Part shown: piece by piece, positions 42,958-50,543 of the stretch
Position numbering within the stretch: position 1 is the first letter of the stretch
How the letters are laid out: each line of letters begins with the position of its first letter
Assembly: GCA_964235945.1 (NCBI GenBank)
Contig: CAXSDV010000009.1
Location: 1-64,000, forward strand
DNA length: 64,000 nucleotides
Source of the DNA: JASLDZ01 sp964235945
Lineage (GTDB): Bacteria > Pseudomonadota > Alphaproteobacteria > Caulobacterales > Caulobacteraceae
Direction of reading: 5' to 3'
Notes under the pieces: model-generated
Databases searched by the model: none
Told to the model about the DNA's origin: nothing
The model's input: the letters and a program-made list of their open reading frames with translations, nothing else
Program-made: the position numbers and the translations under genes

Positions 42958-43523
42958 CGCCGCGCTTCCGCCGACAGGTGGGCGGACAGGGCCGCCAGCA
43001 CCGCCTCCACCGCCGCCTGGTGGGGGGCTTCGCCCGTCTCCACGGTGAGGTGGGCCTGGGCGTAGGCGCCGTGACGCGCCTGGGCCATGGCCTCCAGCAC
43101 CTCCAGCGGGTCGCGCCCGCGCAGCAGCGGGCGGGTGTCGCGCCGGGCCACGCGCCGGGCCAGCACCGTGGGATCGGCCTTGAGCCAGACCACCGTGGCG
43201 CCCCGGCGCAGGATGTCGCGCGTTTCGGCCTGCACGAAGGCCCCGCCGCCCGTGGCCAACACGTGGGGCGGCTCCTCCAGCAGGCGCGCGATCACCCGGC
43301 GCTCGCCCTCGCGGAAGGCGGGTTCGCCCAGCTCGGCGAAGATGTCGGACACGCTGCGGCCCGCCGCCCGCTCCACCTCCTCGTCCGCGTCGCGGAAGTG
43401 AAGGCCCAGCGCGGAGGCGAGCCGCCGGCCCACCGTGCTCTTGCCCACGCCCATCAGCCCCACGAGCGCCAGCGGACGGGTGAGGCGAGGGACGGCGGCG
43501 AAGGTGCGGAAGGCGGGTCTCAT
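42954..43523 (-). CDS. aroK: Shikimate kinase
   Basis: A 189-residue kinase that makes shikimate 3-phosphate. Visible are Walker A GLMGVGKST (about 22-30), the shikimate-binding DADEEVERAAGRSVSDIFAELGEPAFREGE with its Asp and Arg, and ATGGGAF. The lid segment contains RDTRPLLRGRDPLEVL. It starts at an ATG at 43523 and is divergent from xerD across 64 bp. Its stop overlaps the aroB start. Confidence 0.95.
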   Translation of the reverse strand: MRPAFRTFAAVPRLTRPLALVGLMGVGKSTVGRRLASALGLHFRDADEEVERAAGRSVSDIFAELGEPAFREGERRVIARLLEEPPHVLATGGGAFVQAETRDILRRGATVVWLKADPTVLARRVARRDTRPLLRGRDPLEVLEAMAQARHGAYAQAHLTVETGEAPHQAAVEAVLAALSAHLSAEARR

Positions 43524-43587
43524 GGCGGACCGCCACGCCTAGCACGCGCTCACCTCCTCTTCACCTTCGCCGTGCTTGGGAGGAGGC

Positions 43588-44535
43588 ATGGACGCCGCGC
43601 GCGTGGACGCATTCCTCGAGATGATGGCCGCCGAGCGGGCGGCCGCGCGCAACACGCTGCTGGCCTACGCCCGCGACCTGGAGGACGCCCGCGCCTGGCT
43701 CCTCCCCCGCGGCGGCCTGGGCGCCGCCGAGCCGGAGGCGGTGGAGGCCTACTTCGCCGAGCTCGGACGGCGCGGTCTTTCCGCCGCCACCGCCGCGCGC
43801 CGCCGCGCCGCCCTGCGCCAGTTCTACCGCTTCGCCGTGGAGGAGGGCTGGCGCGCCGACGACCCCTCGCGCCGGGTGGACGCGCCCCGGCGCGGGCGGC
43901 CCCTGCCCAAGGTGCTGGACCGGGGGGAGGTGGAGCGGTTGCTGGAGGGGGCGGCGCGGCTCTTCGCCCCGGGCGCGCCCGAGGGCCTGCGCCTCGTGTG
44001 CGCGGTGGAGCTGCTGTACGCCGCGGGCCTGCGCGTGTCGGAGCTGGCCGCCCTGCCCGCCGCCGCCTTCGCCCGCGATCCCGACCACCTCATCGTGCGC
44101 GGCAAGGGCGGCAAGGAGCGGCTGGCTCCTCTGAACGCGGCGGCGAAACGGGCGACGGCCGCCTACCTGACCGTGCGCGCCGCCTTCCTGCCCAAGGCGG
44201 CGGCCCGCGGCGCGGCGCGGGCCGACCCCTGGCTGTTCCCTTCGCGTGCGGGGACCGGTCGGCTTTCCCCGCGGCGGCTTCAGCAGCTCCTGGACGGCGC
44301 GGCGGCGGCGGGCGGGCTCGACCCCGCGCGGGTCAGCCCCCACGTGCTGCGCCACGCCTTCGCCACCCACCTGCTGGAGGGCGGGGCGGACCTGCGCGTG
44401 GTCCAGACCCTCTTGGGGCACGCGGACATCGCCACCACCCAGATCTACACCCACGTCACCCAGGACCGGTTGCGCGAAACCGTGCTGCGCGCCCACCCGC
44501 TCGCGGCCGACCCCGTCGGCGCCGCAGACGCGTGA
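43588..44535 (+). CDS. xerD: Tyrosine recombinase XerD
   Basis: A 315-residue site-specific recombinase resolving chromosome dimers at dif with XerC. The N-terminal SAM-like domain (MDAARVDAFLEMMAAERAAARNTLLAYARDL) and the catalytic domain are complete. Catalytic residues are Arg in AAGLRVSELAAL, Lys in RGKGGKERL, His-x2-Arg in SPHVLRHAFATHLL, His in LLGHADIATT and Tyr in TQIYTHV. The gene is of ordinary chromosomal type next to aroK, not on a mobile element. GAGGAGG precedes the ATG at 43588. Confidence 0.94.
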   Translation: MDAARVDAFLEMMAAERAAARNTLLAYARDLEDARAWLLPRGGLGAAEPEAVEAYFAELGRRGLSAATAARRRAALRQFYRFAVEEGWRADDPSRRVDAPRRGRPLPKVLDRGEVERLLEGAARLFAPGAPEGLRLVCAVELLYAAGLRVSELAALPAAAFARDPDHLIVRGKGGKERLAPLNAAAKRATAAYLTVRAAFLPKAAARGAARADPWLFPSRAGTGRLSPRRLQQLLDGAAAAGGLDPARVSPHVLRHAFATHLLEGGADLRVVQTLLGHADIATTQIYTHVTQDRLRETVLRAHPLAADPVGAADA

Positions 44536-44543
44536 GAAAACGC

Positions 44544-44571
44544 TTGCGTCATGTTGCGGTGCGGCATACAC
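44544..44571 (+). promoter_or_regulatory. Putative promoter of the small RNA after xerD
   Basis: TTGCGTC at 44544-44550 and GCATACAC at 44564-44571 are 13 bases apart. This spacing and sequence are close to the Caulobacter housekeeping consensus (TTGACGS, 10-14 bases, GCTANAWC). A start site is expected near 44576-44579. Confidence 0.45.
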
Positions 44572-44575
44572 CCCG

Positions 44576-44657
44576 CCTCGCGACTTCGGTCGTATGCCCT
44601 TCCTGGGCGTTTCCTCCCTAAACTTTCAAGCCGCGCTTCACCGCGCGGCTTTTTTTT
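44576..44657 (+). ncRNA. Probable trans-acting small RNA with CCUCCC loop (suhB/MmgR, alpha-r14-like)
   Basis: An RNA of about 80 nt fits three stem-loops. The first is CGAC-TTCG-GTCG (44581-44592) with a stable UUCG tetraloop. The second is GCCC-TTCCT-GGGC (44596-44608). The third is a terminator at 44628-44657. Between the second and third lies the unpaired GTTTCCTCCCTAAACTTTC (44609-44627), whose CCTCCC can pair with Shine-Dalgarno sequences. This architecture and the TTTCCTCCC..AACTTT stretch resemble the alphaproteobacterial suhB/MmgR (alpha-r14) small RNA family, which affects storage-polymer accumulation in Sinorhizobium. Family membership is from memory, not a covariance search; the exact 5-prime end is approximate. 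Confidence 0.65.
44628..44657 (+). terminator. Rho-independent terminator of the small RNA
   Basis: AAGCCGCGC, a six-base loop TTCACC, then GCGCGGCTT leading into a run of eight T. The stem is a perfect 9 bp. It is the only textbook intrinsic terminator I noticed in the window. Its position 93 bp after the xerD stop with its own upstream promoter supports a discrete small transcript. Confidence 0.85.
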
Positions 44658-44753
44658 GCCCGCATGCTCGCAGGCCGCCGGGCACGCCGCCGTTGCCCAT
44701 CGCCGGGTTTGCGGCGAGGCTCCGGGCGTGAGTCGTCGGCGGGAGGGTCGAGC

Positions 44754-45176
44754 ATGTGGGCCGCGTTTCCGCTCCTGGCCGCGCCCGTGGCGTTGTACGA
44801 CCTTTACGCCCTGCTGATCCTGCCGGGCGGCCTGCGCGGCGAGGCGGGCGCGGCGCTGTCGCGGCCGCTGGCCAGCGTGACCATGACCAGCGGCGCGGCC
44901 TGGACGGTGACGGGCGGCGATCTGTTCGTCGCCGCGGGTCTCGCCGTCCTGTTCAGCGAACTCCTCAAGTCCACCCACCGGCGCGACGTGGCCATCGTCA
45001 ACCACTCGTTGTCGATCGTGCTGTTCATCGCGTGCCTGGTGGAGTTCCTGGTGCTGCGCGCGTGCGCCACGTCCGCCTTCTTCCTGCTCACGTCCATGGT
45101 GTTCCTGGACGTGCTGGCCGGCTTCATCGTCACGGTGGCCGCCACCCGCCGCGAGATCGGCGCGGGCGGGCGCTGA
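44754..45176 (+). CDS. Small four-helix membrane protein
   Basis: A 140-residue inner-membrane protein with four hydrophobic segments at about 3-25, 52-70, 80-103 and 105-128. It has the polar loop FSELLKSTHRRDVAIVNHSLSIV between the second and third. No catalytic motif is seen. GGGAGGG lies nine bases before the ATG, a good ribosome site. An upstream in-frame start at 44664 would run back over the sequence downstream of the terminator and is rejected. Function unknown. Confidence 0.7.
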   Translation: MWAAFPLLAAPVALYDLYALLILPGGLRGEAGAALSRPLASVTMTSGAAWTVTGGDLFVAAGLAVLFSELLKSTHRRDVAIVNHSLSIVLFIACLVEFLVLRACATSAFFLLTSMVFLDVLAGFIVTVAATRREIGAGGR

Positions 45177-45189
45177 GCGCGCGGCGACC

Positions 45190-45282
45190 TCAGGCGAACA
45201 CGCACAACAGGGCCGCCACCAGGGCGAGGTCGACGGCGCGGGACAGGCGGCGCAGGGCCGTGCGAGGGGTGCGGGCGGGCAT
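45190..45282 (-). CDS. Possible 30-residue single-pass membrane peptide
   Basis: MPARTPRTALRRLSRAVDLA is followed by a hydrophobic end, LVAALLCVFA. CCGGAG precedes the ATG by six bases. The basic N-terminus and hydrophobic C-terminus fit a small inner-membrane peptide. It is convergent with the four-helix protein. With so few residues the coding case is weak. Confidence 0.3.
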   Translation of the reverse strand: MPARTPRTALRRLSRAVDLALVAALLCVFA

Positions 45283-45332
45283 GGCGGCTCCGGGTGGAAG
45301 CCGGCGGCGGTGCAAGCGGCGCGCCGCCCGGC

Positions 45333-45608
45333 TCAGGCCGTGGTGCGGCGGATCGCGCCGGGCGCGGCGCGGCGGTCGCCGGGGCCCGACCATTCGGCGG
45401 TGAGATAGGCCGAGCGCGCCGCGGTCAGCACTGGGGCGCCGCCCCTCAACCCGCGTCGCACGCCCTCCTGGCCGAGCGACTGGGCGGCGTAGGGGGCGTT
45501 CGCCGTCCCGCGGCGCGGACGCGACCCGGCCTGCGCATCGGGACGCTCGGCGCCGGACGCGCCGCCGTTCACGGCCAGGAGGCGGGAGAACGTCTCGGAA
45601 CGGGTCAT
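45333..45608 (-). CDS. Small hypothetical protein downstream of phaR
   Basis: A 91-residue basic, Gly/Ala/Arg-rich protein starting MTRSETFSRLLAVNGG. GAGG lies seven bases before the ATG. No membrane segment or motif is recognised; QSLGQEGVRRGLRGGAPVL is the most ordered-looking part. It follows phaR on the same strand after 74 bp, so may share its transcript. The ribosome site and position favour a gene, but composition alone would not. Confidence 0.45.
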   Translation of the reverse strand: MTRSETFSRLLAVNGGASGAERPDAQAGSRPRRGTANAPYAAQSLGQEGVRRGLRGGAPVLTAARSAYLTAEWSGPGDRRAAPGAIRRTTA

Positions 45609-45682
45609 GACGGGGCCTCGCGCGGCGGCTTCGTCAACCTCCGGGCAAGGTTGATGCCGCGTTCAGCTTGAAGGCGGCGCGG

Positions 45683-46351
45683 TCAGCGGCGGGCGGCGAG
45701 CTCGGCGAGCTGGCGCTGCATCTCCTCCATGCGTCGGGCGAGTTCGCCCACCGCGTCCGGCGCGGCGGCGGCGGGCGGAACCTGCGGCTCGGGAGGCGTC
45801 GCCGGCTCCGGCGGGCGGTAGGCGTAAGGGGTGAACATCTGCATGGCGCGGTCGAACAGCGCCAGGTTGGTGCGCACCTGCTCCTCGAACAGCGCCGCCC
45901 CCGGCGGCCCGCCGGACGCTCCGGCGGCGACCGCGTCCACCCACTTCTCGCGCAAACGGTCGCCGCCGCGCACGAAGGCGTCCATGCTGGCCTCCAGGTA
46001 GCTCGGGGCCACCGCCTGCATGTGTCCACCGTAGAGCTGGATGAGTTGGCGAAGGAACTGCACGGGAAGAATGTTTCGCCCGCGCGTCTCCTCCTCGAAG
46101 ATGATCTGGGTGAGCACCTGGCGGGTGATGTCGTCGTTGGTGCGTGCGTCGAACACCGTGAACTCGACCCCGCGCCGGACCATGTCGGCCAGGTGGTCCA
46201 GGGTGACGTAGGTGGAGGTGGAGGTGTCGTAGAGCCGCCGGTTGGCGTACTTCTTGATCACCACCGACTTGCCGGAGCCCTTGGGCTCCGGCCGGGCCTG
46301 GGAGGAGGCGCCGGCCTGGGGGGAGGGGGCGTCCGCTTCGCCGTCGGGCAT
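45683..46351 (-). CDS. phaR: Polyhydroxyalkanoate synthesis regulator PhaR
   Basis: A 222-residue DNA- and PHA-binding repressor controlling phasin and PHB genes. The N-terminal domain is unmistakable: VVIKKYANRRLYDTSTSTYVTLDHLADMVRRG (about 29-60), then FDARTNDDITRQVLTQIIFEEETRG. The central ILPVQFLRQLIQLYGGHMQAVAPSYLEASM is the PHB-accumulation regulatory segment. A Pro-rich linker and a C-terminal coiled-coil (VGELARRMEEMQRQLAELA) follow. It is divergent from phbA across 134 bp, which should contain its operator. Confidence 0.95.
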   Translation of the reverse strand: MPDGEADAPSPQAGASSQARPEPKGSGKSVVIKKYANRRLYDTSTSTYVTLDHLADMVRRGVEFTVFDARTNDDITRQVLTQIIFEEETRGRNILPVQFLRQLIQLYGGHMQAVAPSYLEASMDAFVRGGDRLREKWVDAVAAGASGGPPGAALFEEQVRTNLALFDRAMQMFTPYAYRPPEPATPPEPQVPPAAAAPDAVGELARRMEEMQRQLAELAARR

Positions 46352-46485
46352 GGCCGATCCTCGTCTGGGTTCTTCGCGCCCCGGGAGTATCGCGCAAGCT
46401 TTCCGGGCGCGCCAGGGCGTGGCGCGGCGCGGCCGACGGGCTTAACTAGGCTTCCAGCATCCGCGCCATCCCGAGGGAATCCGCC

Positions 46486-47667
46486 GTGTCCCAAGCCGAC
46501 ATCGTCATCGCCAGCGCCAAGCGCACCCCCGTGGGGGCCTTCGCCGGCGCGCTCTCCACCCTCGCCGGGCACGAGCTGGGCGCCGTCGCCATACGCGCGG
46601 CGTTGGACGCGGCGGGGGTCGACGGGGCGGAGGTCGACGAGGTGATTCTGGGTCAGGTGCTGCAGGCGGGGGCCGGCCAGGGCCCGGCGCGCCAGGCCTC
46701 AATGGCGGCGGGCGTGCCCCAGGAGACCCCGGCCTGGAGCCTCAACCAGCTCTGCGGGTCCGGCCTGCGGGCGGTGGCGCTGGGCTACCAGCAGATCGCC
46801 GGCGGCGACGCGCAGGTGGTGGTGGCCGGCGGCCAGGAGAGCATGAGCCGCGCTCCCCACGCCGCCCACCTGCGCACGGGTCAGAAGATGGGCGATCTCG
46901 CCATGGTCGACACCATGATCAAGGACGGGTTGTGGGACGCGTTCCACGGCTACCACATGGGCAAGACCGCCGAGAACATCGCCGAGCGCTGGCAGATCAC
47001 CCGTGACGCGCAGGATCGCTTCGCGGTCGCCAGCCAGAACAAGGCGGAGGCCGCCCGCGGCTCCGGCCGTTTCAAAGACGAGATCGTCCCCGTGACGATC
47101 AAGGGGCGCAAGGGCGACACGACCGTGGCGGACGACGAGTACATCCGCGCGGGAGCCACCCTGGACTCGGTGTCCGCCCTCAAGCCCGCCTTTGAGAAGA
47201 CGGGAACCGTCACCGCCGGCAACGCCAGCGGCCTCAACGACGGCGCCGCCGCGCTGGTGCTGATGACCGCGGAGGAGGCGGCCCGGCGCGGAATCACGCC
47301 CCTGGCGCGCATCGCCTCCTGGGCCAACGCCGGGGTCGATCCGGCGGTGATGGGCACCGGTCCCATTCCCGCCAGCCGCAAGGCGCTGGAGAAGGCGGGC
47401 TGGCGCCTGGACGAGCTGGACCTGGTCGAGTCCAACGAGGCCTTCGCCGCCCAGTCGCTTTGCGTGCTGCAGGAGCTGGGCCTGGACCCGGACAAGGTCA
47501 ACGTGAACGGCGGGGCCATCGCCATCGGCCACCCGATCGGCGCTTCGGGCGCGCGCATCCTCACCACCCTGCTCCACGAGATGGGCCGGCGCGACGCCAG
47601 GAAGGGCTTGGCCACCCTGTGCGTCGGCGGCGGCATGGGGGTGGCGGTCTGCGTGGAGCGCCCCTGA
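46486..47667 (+). CDS. phbA: Acetyl-CoA acetyltransferase (beta-ketothiolase) PhbA
   Basis: A 393-residue thiolase condensing two acetyl-CoA to acetoacetyl-CoA, the first step toward PHB. The nucleophilic Cys is in NQLCGSGLRAVALGYQQI (about 89), the active-site His in NGGAIAIGHPIGASGAR and the second Cys in CVGGGMGVAVCVERP at the C-terminus. It has normal family length and a GTG start. The gene ends seven bases before the second assembly gap; its last 48 bp are part of a 55-bp duplication across the gap, an artefact that does not alter the protein. Confidence 0.97.
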   Translation: MSQADIVIASAKRTPVGAFAGALSTLAGHELGAVAIRAALDAAGVDGAEVDEVILGQVLQAGAGQGPARQASMAAGVPQETPAWSLNQLCGSGLRAVALGYQQIAGGDAQVVVAGGQESMSRAPHAAHLRTGQKMGDLAMVDTMIKDGLWDAFHGYHMGKTAENIAERWQITRDAQDRFAVASQNKAEAARGSGRFKDEIVPVTIKGRKGDTTVADDEYIRAGATLDSVSALKPAFEKTGTVTAGNASGLNDGAAALVLMTAEEAARRGITPLARIASWANAGVDPAVMGTGPIPASRKALEKAGWRLDELDLVESNEAFAAQSLCVLQELGLDPDKVNVNGGAIAIGHPIGASGARILTTLLHEMGRRDARKGLATLCVGGGMGVAVCVERP

Positions 47668-47674
47668 GCGGCCC
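47620..47674. repeat. First copy of an exact 55-bp duplication flanking the assembly gap
   Basis: This stretch contains the last codons of phbA and seven bases beyond the stop. It is identical to 47775-47829 on the other side of the N run. Confidence 0.97.
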
Positions 47675-47774
47675 NNNNNNNNNNNNNNNNNNNNNNNNNN
47701 NNNNNNNNNNNNNNNNNNNNNNNNNNNNNNNNNNNNNNNNNNNNNNNNNNNNNNNNNNNNNNNNNNNNNNNNNN
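47675..47774. other. Assembly gap of exactly 100 N between phbA and phbB
   Basis: Both flanks end in the same 55 bp. Two contigs that overlap by one k-mer length were most likely joined with a placeholder instead of being merged. The true distance here is then zero, and phbA-phbB are about 130 bp apart. Confidence 0.97.
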
Positions 47775-47829
47775 TGCGTCGGCGGCGGCATGGGGGTGGC
47801 GGTCTGCGTGGAGCGCCCCTGAGCGGCCC
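47775..47829. repeat. Second copy of the 55-bp duplication (artefactual phbA tail)
   Basis: Identical to 47620-47674. It encodes the phbA C-terminal CVGGGMGVAVCVERP again and should not be annotated as a gene fragment. Confidence 0.95.
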
Positions 47830-47952
47830 GTCCGCCGTCGGCCGGGACGCCGGCCGCGCCGCCCTGGTGGAACGCTCGCGGGGCCCCGCGTCTTGCGGGT
47901 GGAGCGCACCGCACGGTAGCGCTGGCCAACGAGCAAAACAGGGAGCGGACGC

Positions 47953-48678
47953 ATGGCGGGACGAGTGGCGTTGGTGACGGGCGGAACGCGCGGCATAGGC
48001 CGGGCCGTCGTCGAGCGGCTCAAGGCCGACGGCTTCCGCGTGGCGGCCGGATATTCGGGCAACGAGGCCGCCGCCCAGGCGTGCGCGAACGAGCTCGGGG
48101 TGACCATCGTCAAAGGCAATGTGGGCGAGTTCGACGACGCCGCCCGCGCGGTCAGGGAGGTGGAGGCCGAGCTTGGCCCGATCGAAGTGCTGGTCAACAA
48201 CGCCGGCATCACCCGCGACGCCATGCTGCACAAGATGACGCCCCAGCAGTGGAACGAGGTGATTTTCGTCAATCTCGCCTCCATCTTCAACATGAGCCGA
48301 AACGTGATCGAAGGCATGCGCGAGCGCGGCTACGGGCGGATCATCAACATCAGCTCCATCAACGGCCAGAAAGGGCAGTCGGGGCAGACGAACTACTCGG
48401 CCGCCAAGGCGGGCGTGATCGGCTTCACCAAGGCGCTGGCCCAGGAGGTCGCCTCCAAGGGAATCACCGTCAACGCGGTCGCGCCCGGCTACATCGACAC
48501 GGACATGATGAGCTCCATTCCTCCGCCGGTCATGCAGAAGATCGTGGGCGCCATTCCCGTGGGCCGCCTCGGCCATGCGGACGAGATCGCCGCCTGCGTG
48601 GCGTTCCTGGCGCGGGAGGATGCGGCGTTCATCACGGGCGCGACCGTTTCGGCCAACGGCGGTCAGCACTTCGCCTGA
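47953..48678 (+). CDS. phbB: Acetoacetyl-CoA reductase PhbB
   Basis: A 241-residue SDR that reduces acetoacetyl-CoA to (R)-3-hydroxybutyryl-CoA with NADPH. Motifs are TGGTRGIGRAV (about 9-19), NNAGITRDAMLHKM, ISSINGQKGQSGQTNYSAAKAG with the Tyr-x3-Lys pair, and the C-terminal ITGATVSANGGQHFA characteristic of PhbB. CAGGGAGCGG precedes the ATG. It follows phbA; PHB synthase is not in the window. Confidence 0.96.
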   Translation: MAGRVALVTGGTRGIGRAVVERLKADGFRVAAGYSGNEAAAQACANELGVTIVKGNVGEFDDAARAVREVEAELGPIEVLVNNAGITRDAMLHKMTPQQWNEVIFVNLASIFNMSRNVIEGMRERGYGRIINISSINGQKGQSGQTNYSAAKAGVIGFTKALAQEVASKGITVNAVAPGYIDTDMMSSIPPPVMQKIVGAIPVGRLGHADEIAACVAFLAREDAAFITGATVSANGGQHFA

Positions 48679-48795
48679 TCGGCGGCTCCGGCGTCGCGGT
48701 CGGGGGTGGTGCGGGTGCGCAACACCCGCCCGTGCGCTCGCCGCAGCCGGCGCGCCGCCCGAAAAGCGCCCGACTCCCCGAGCATCTGGAGGGTG

Positions 48796-49680
48796 ATGTT
48801 CGAACGAGTGGGACGAGTGTGCGCCTGCGCCGGCCTGGCCTGGGGGCTGGCGGCGGGCGCGGCCTCCGCGTTCGGCGGCGCTCGCGGCGGCGGTCCCCCC
48901 GGCTGGGGCGCGGGCCCGGGGTCGGGCCCGGGTGGGTTCGGGGGCGCCGGTTCGCGCTTCGGCCCCCCGCCGGGCTTCGCGCCGCGGCCGGGCGACCCGT
49001 CCTCCCTGCGCGACGCCCTGTTCGGCGGGCGGGCGGGCGTCGACCGCCACTTCGGTTCGGCGCCTCCCGTGGCGCGGTACACGGCCGATACGGGCCAGGA
49101 GTTCGTGCTGGACCGCGAGGCCCACGGAGCGCTGCTGCGCTTCGAGAACAGCGCGGAGGTGTGGGCCCTCACCGTCTCCCCCGGCCCCAGGGGAGACTGG
49201 ATCTTCAGGAACGACGCGGGCCAGCCCGTGCTGCGCGCCTCGCGCCTGGGCGGCGTCACCCTGTTCACTCCGGAGCGACCCATGGGTCTGGCGGCCAGCC
49301 TGGTGGGGCAGGCGGGGCCCCTGCGCCCGGCGGTGGTGGTGGGGCCCAACGCGCTCCTGGCGGCGCTGACGGAGGCCAGCCGCCGGTCCAGCCGCTTCGC
49401 CCAGCACCTGGTGGTGTTCGATGCGCCCAACGTCACGCCCGAAGGCGACGGCGAGTTCGCCGACGCCGCCTTCATCACCTCCGAGGCCTTCGCCCGGCTG
49501 GGGGCGGCGGGGGCGAGCGGGCGCGCGGTGCTGCAGCGGTTCATGCAGGTTGTGTTCGTCCCCGGCCACGCGGCCGACGTTCAGGCGACGGGCGCGCGGG
49601 TGGAGATCGTGGTCTGCCCCGAGCGCGGCGTGGCGGGCCGCCCCTCCTCCGCGCGCATCGTGGAGGTGATGCGGCGCTGA
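48796..49680 (+). CDS. Secreted Gly/Pro-rich protein of unknown function
   Basis: A 294-residue protein with a signal peptide (VCACAGLAWGLAAGAASAF, cleavage near residue 25). A Gly/Pro/Phe-rich linker of about 60 residues follows (GGPPGWGAGPGSGPGG), then a folded domain from about residue 90. The domain has ARYTADTGQEFVLDREAHGALLRFE, WDFRNDAGQPVLRASRLGGVTLFTPERP-like beta-hairpins and VVEVMRR-like end ARIVEVMRR. It resembles a domain-of-unknown-function family of Caulobacterales (possibly DUF4908), which I cannot confirm. GGAGGG precedes the ATG by two to three bases, rather close; another start may be used. Confidence 0.7.
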   Translation: MFERVGRVCACAGLAWGLAAGAASAFGGARGGGPPGWGAGPGSGPGGFGGAGSRFGPPPGFAPRPGDPSSLRDALFGGRAGVDRHFGSAPPVARYTADTGQEFVLDREAHGALLRFENSAEVWALTVSPGPRGDWIFRNDAGQPVLRASRLGGVTLFTPERPMGLAASLVGQAGPLRPAVVVGPNALLAALTEASRRSSRFAQHLVVFDAPNVTPEGDGEFADAAFITSEAFARLGAAGASGRAVLQRFMQVVFVPGHAADVQATGARVEIVVCPERGVAGRPSSARIVEVMRR

Positions 49681-49704
49681 AGCGCCCCGTCGCCAGGCTC
49701 GTCG

Positions 49705-50448
49705 TCAGCCCTTGAACGCGTCCTTGGCGGCGCGCACGGCGGCGAAGGCCGCCTCCGGGGCGAGGTCCGGGTGCAGGTGGGGCGCGTCCACGAAGGGGTT
49801 GGCCTCGCGTTCGGCGCCGACGGTGGTCGGGACGGAGGGTTCGCCCCGGGCGCGCTTGGCCAGCAGGGCGCGGGCGGCGGCCTGCGGACCCGGGCGGGGG
49901 TCGATATCCAGGGTGAAGCGCGCGTTGGTTTCGCCGTACTCGTGGGCGCTCCAAACCTGCGTCCCGTCCGGCAGCGCCATCAGGCGCTCGAGCCCCGCCC
50001 AGGCCTGGGCGGGCGTGCCCTCGAACAAGCGGCCGCAGCCGAGCGGGAACAGGGCGTCGCCCACGAACGCCACCCCCGCCGCCGGCGCGTGGTAGCTGAC
50101 ATGGCCCAGGGTGTGGCCCCCGGTCTCCAGCACGTGGAAGCGCGTCTCCCCGAGGTCCACCGTGTCGCCGGGGGCGACCACCCGGTCGAGCGGGGCCACG
50201 CGGCGCACCTCCTCGGGGCCGATGATCTCAGCCCCGGCCGCCTTGAGCGCGGCGTTGCCGTCCGTGTGGTCGCGGTGCCAGTGGGTGTTGAGCACGGTGG
50301 ACACGCTCCAGCCCGCGCTGCGCGCGTCCGCCAGCACCGCGTCCGCGTCCGGCGCGTCGACGGCGGCCACGAGGCCGCTGGCCCGGTCGCGCACCAGGAG
50401 GCCGTAATTGCTCTCCAGGCAGCGGAAGAAGCGGACGTCGACGGGCAT
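49705..50448 (-). CDS. gloB: Hydroxyacylglutathione hydrolase (glyoxalase II)
   Basis: A 247-residue metallo-beta-lactamase-fold enzyme hydrolysing S-lactoylglutathione to lactate and glutathione. The binuclear metal site is THWHRDHTDGN (about 55-65), with further ligands His in TGGHTLGHVSYH, Asp in FVGDALFPLGCGRLFEG and His in SAHEYGETNARF. ANPFVDAPHLHPD at the C-terminus matches the glutathione-binding tail. It is a single gene, divergent from the PII gene. Confidence 0.95.
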   Translation of the reverse strand: MPVDVRFFRCLESNYGLLVRDRASGLVAAVDAPDADAVLADARSAGWSVSTVLNTHWHRDHTDGNAALKAAGAEIIGPEEVRRVAPLDRVVAPGDTVDLGETRFHVLETGGHTLGHVSYHAPAAGVAFVGDALFPLGCGRLFEGTPAQAWAGLERLMALPDGTQVWSAHEYGETNARFTLDIDPRPGPQAAARALLAKRARGEPSVPTTVGAEREANPFVDAPHLHPDLAPEAAFAAVRAAKDAFKG

Positions 50449-50543
50449 TGGCGGACCTCGGGCGGCGGGGCGGGACGGGCGCGGCCTTGGCGTGGCCGCA
50501 CGGCTCCGGCATAGGTCGCGACGCCCCCGGAGCTCCTCGTCCC

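Noticed and set aside
43588..44535. xerD as an integrase of a genomic island
   Set aside because: Sequence and neighbourhood (aroK, no tRNA, no phage genes) are those of the chromosomal dimer-resolution recombinase.
47775..47829. Second phbA C-terminal fragment as a pseudogene
   Set aside because: It is an exact copy of the sequence on the other side of the gap and is best explained as an unmerged contig overlap.
46699..49569. Long minus-strand ORF running through the N gap opposite phbA and phbB
   Set aside because: It reads through placeholder N bases and is antisense to two certain genes.
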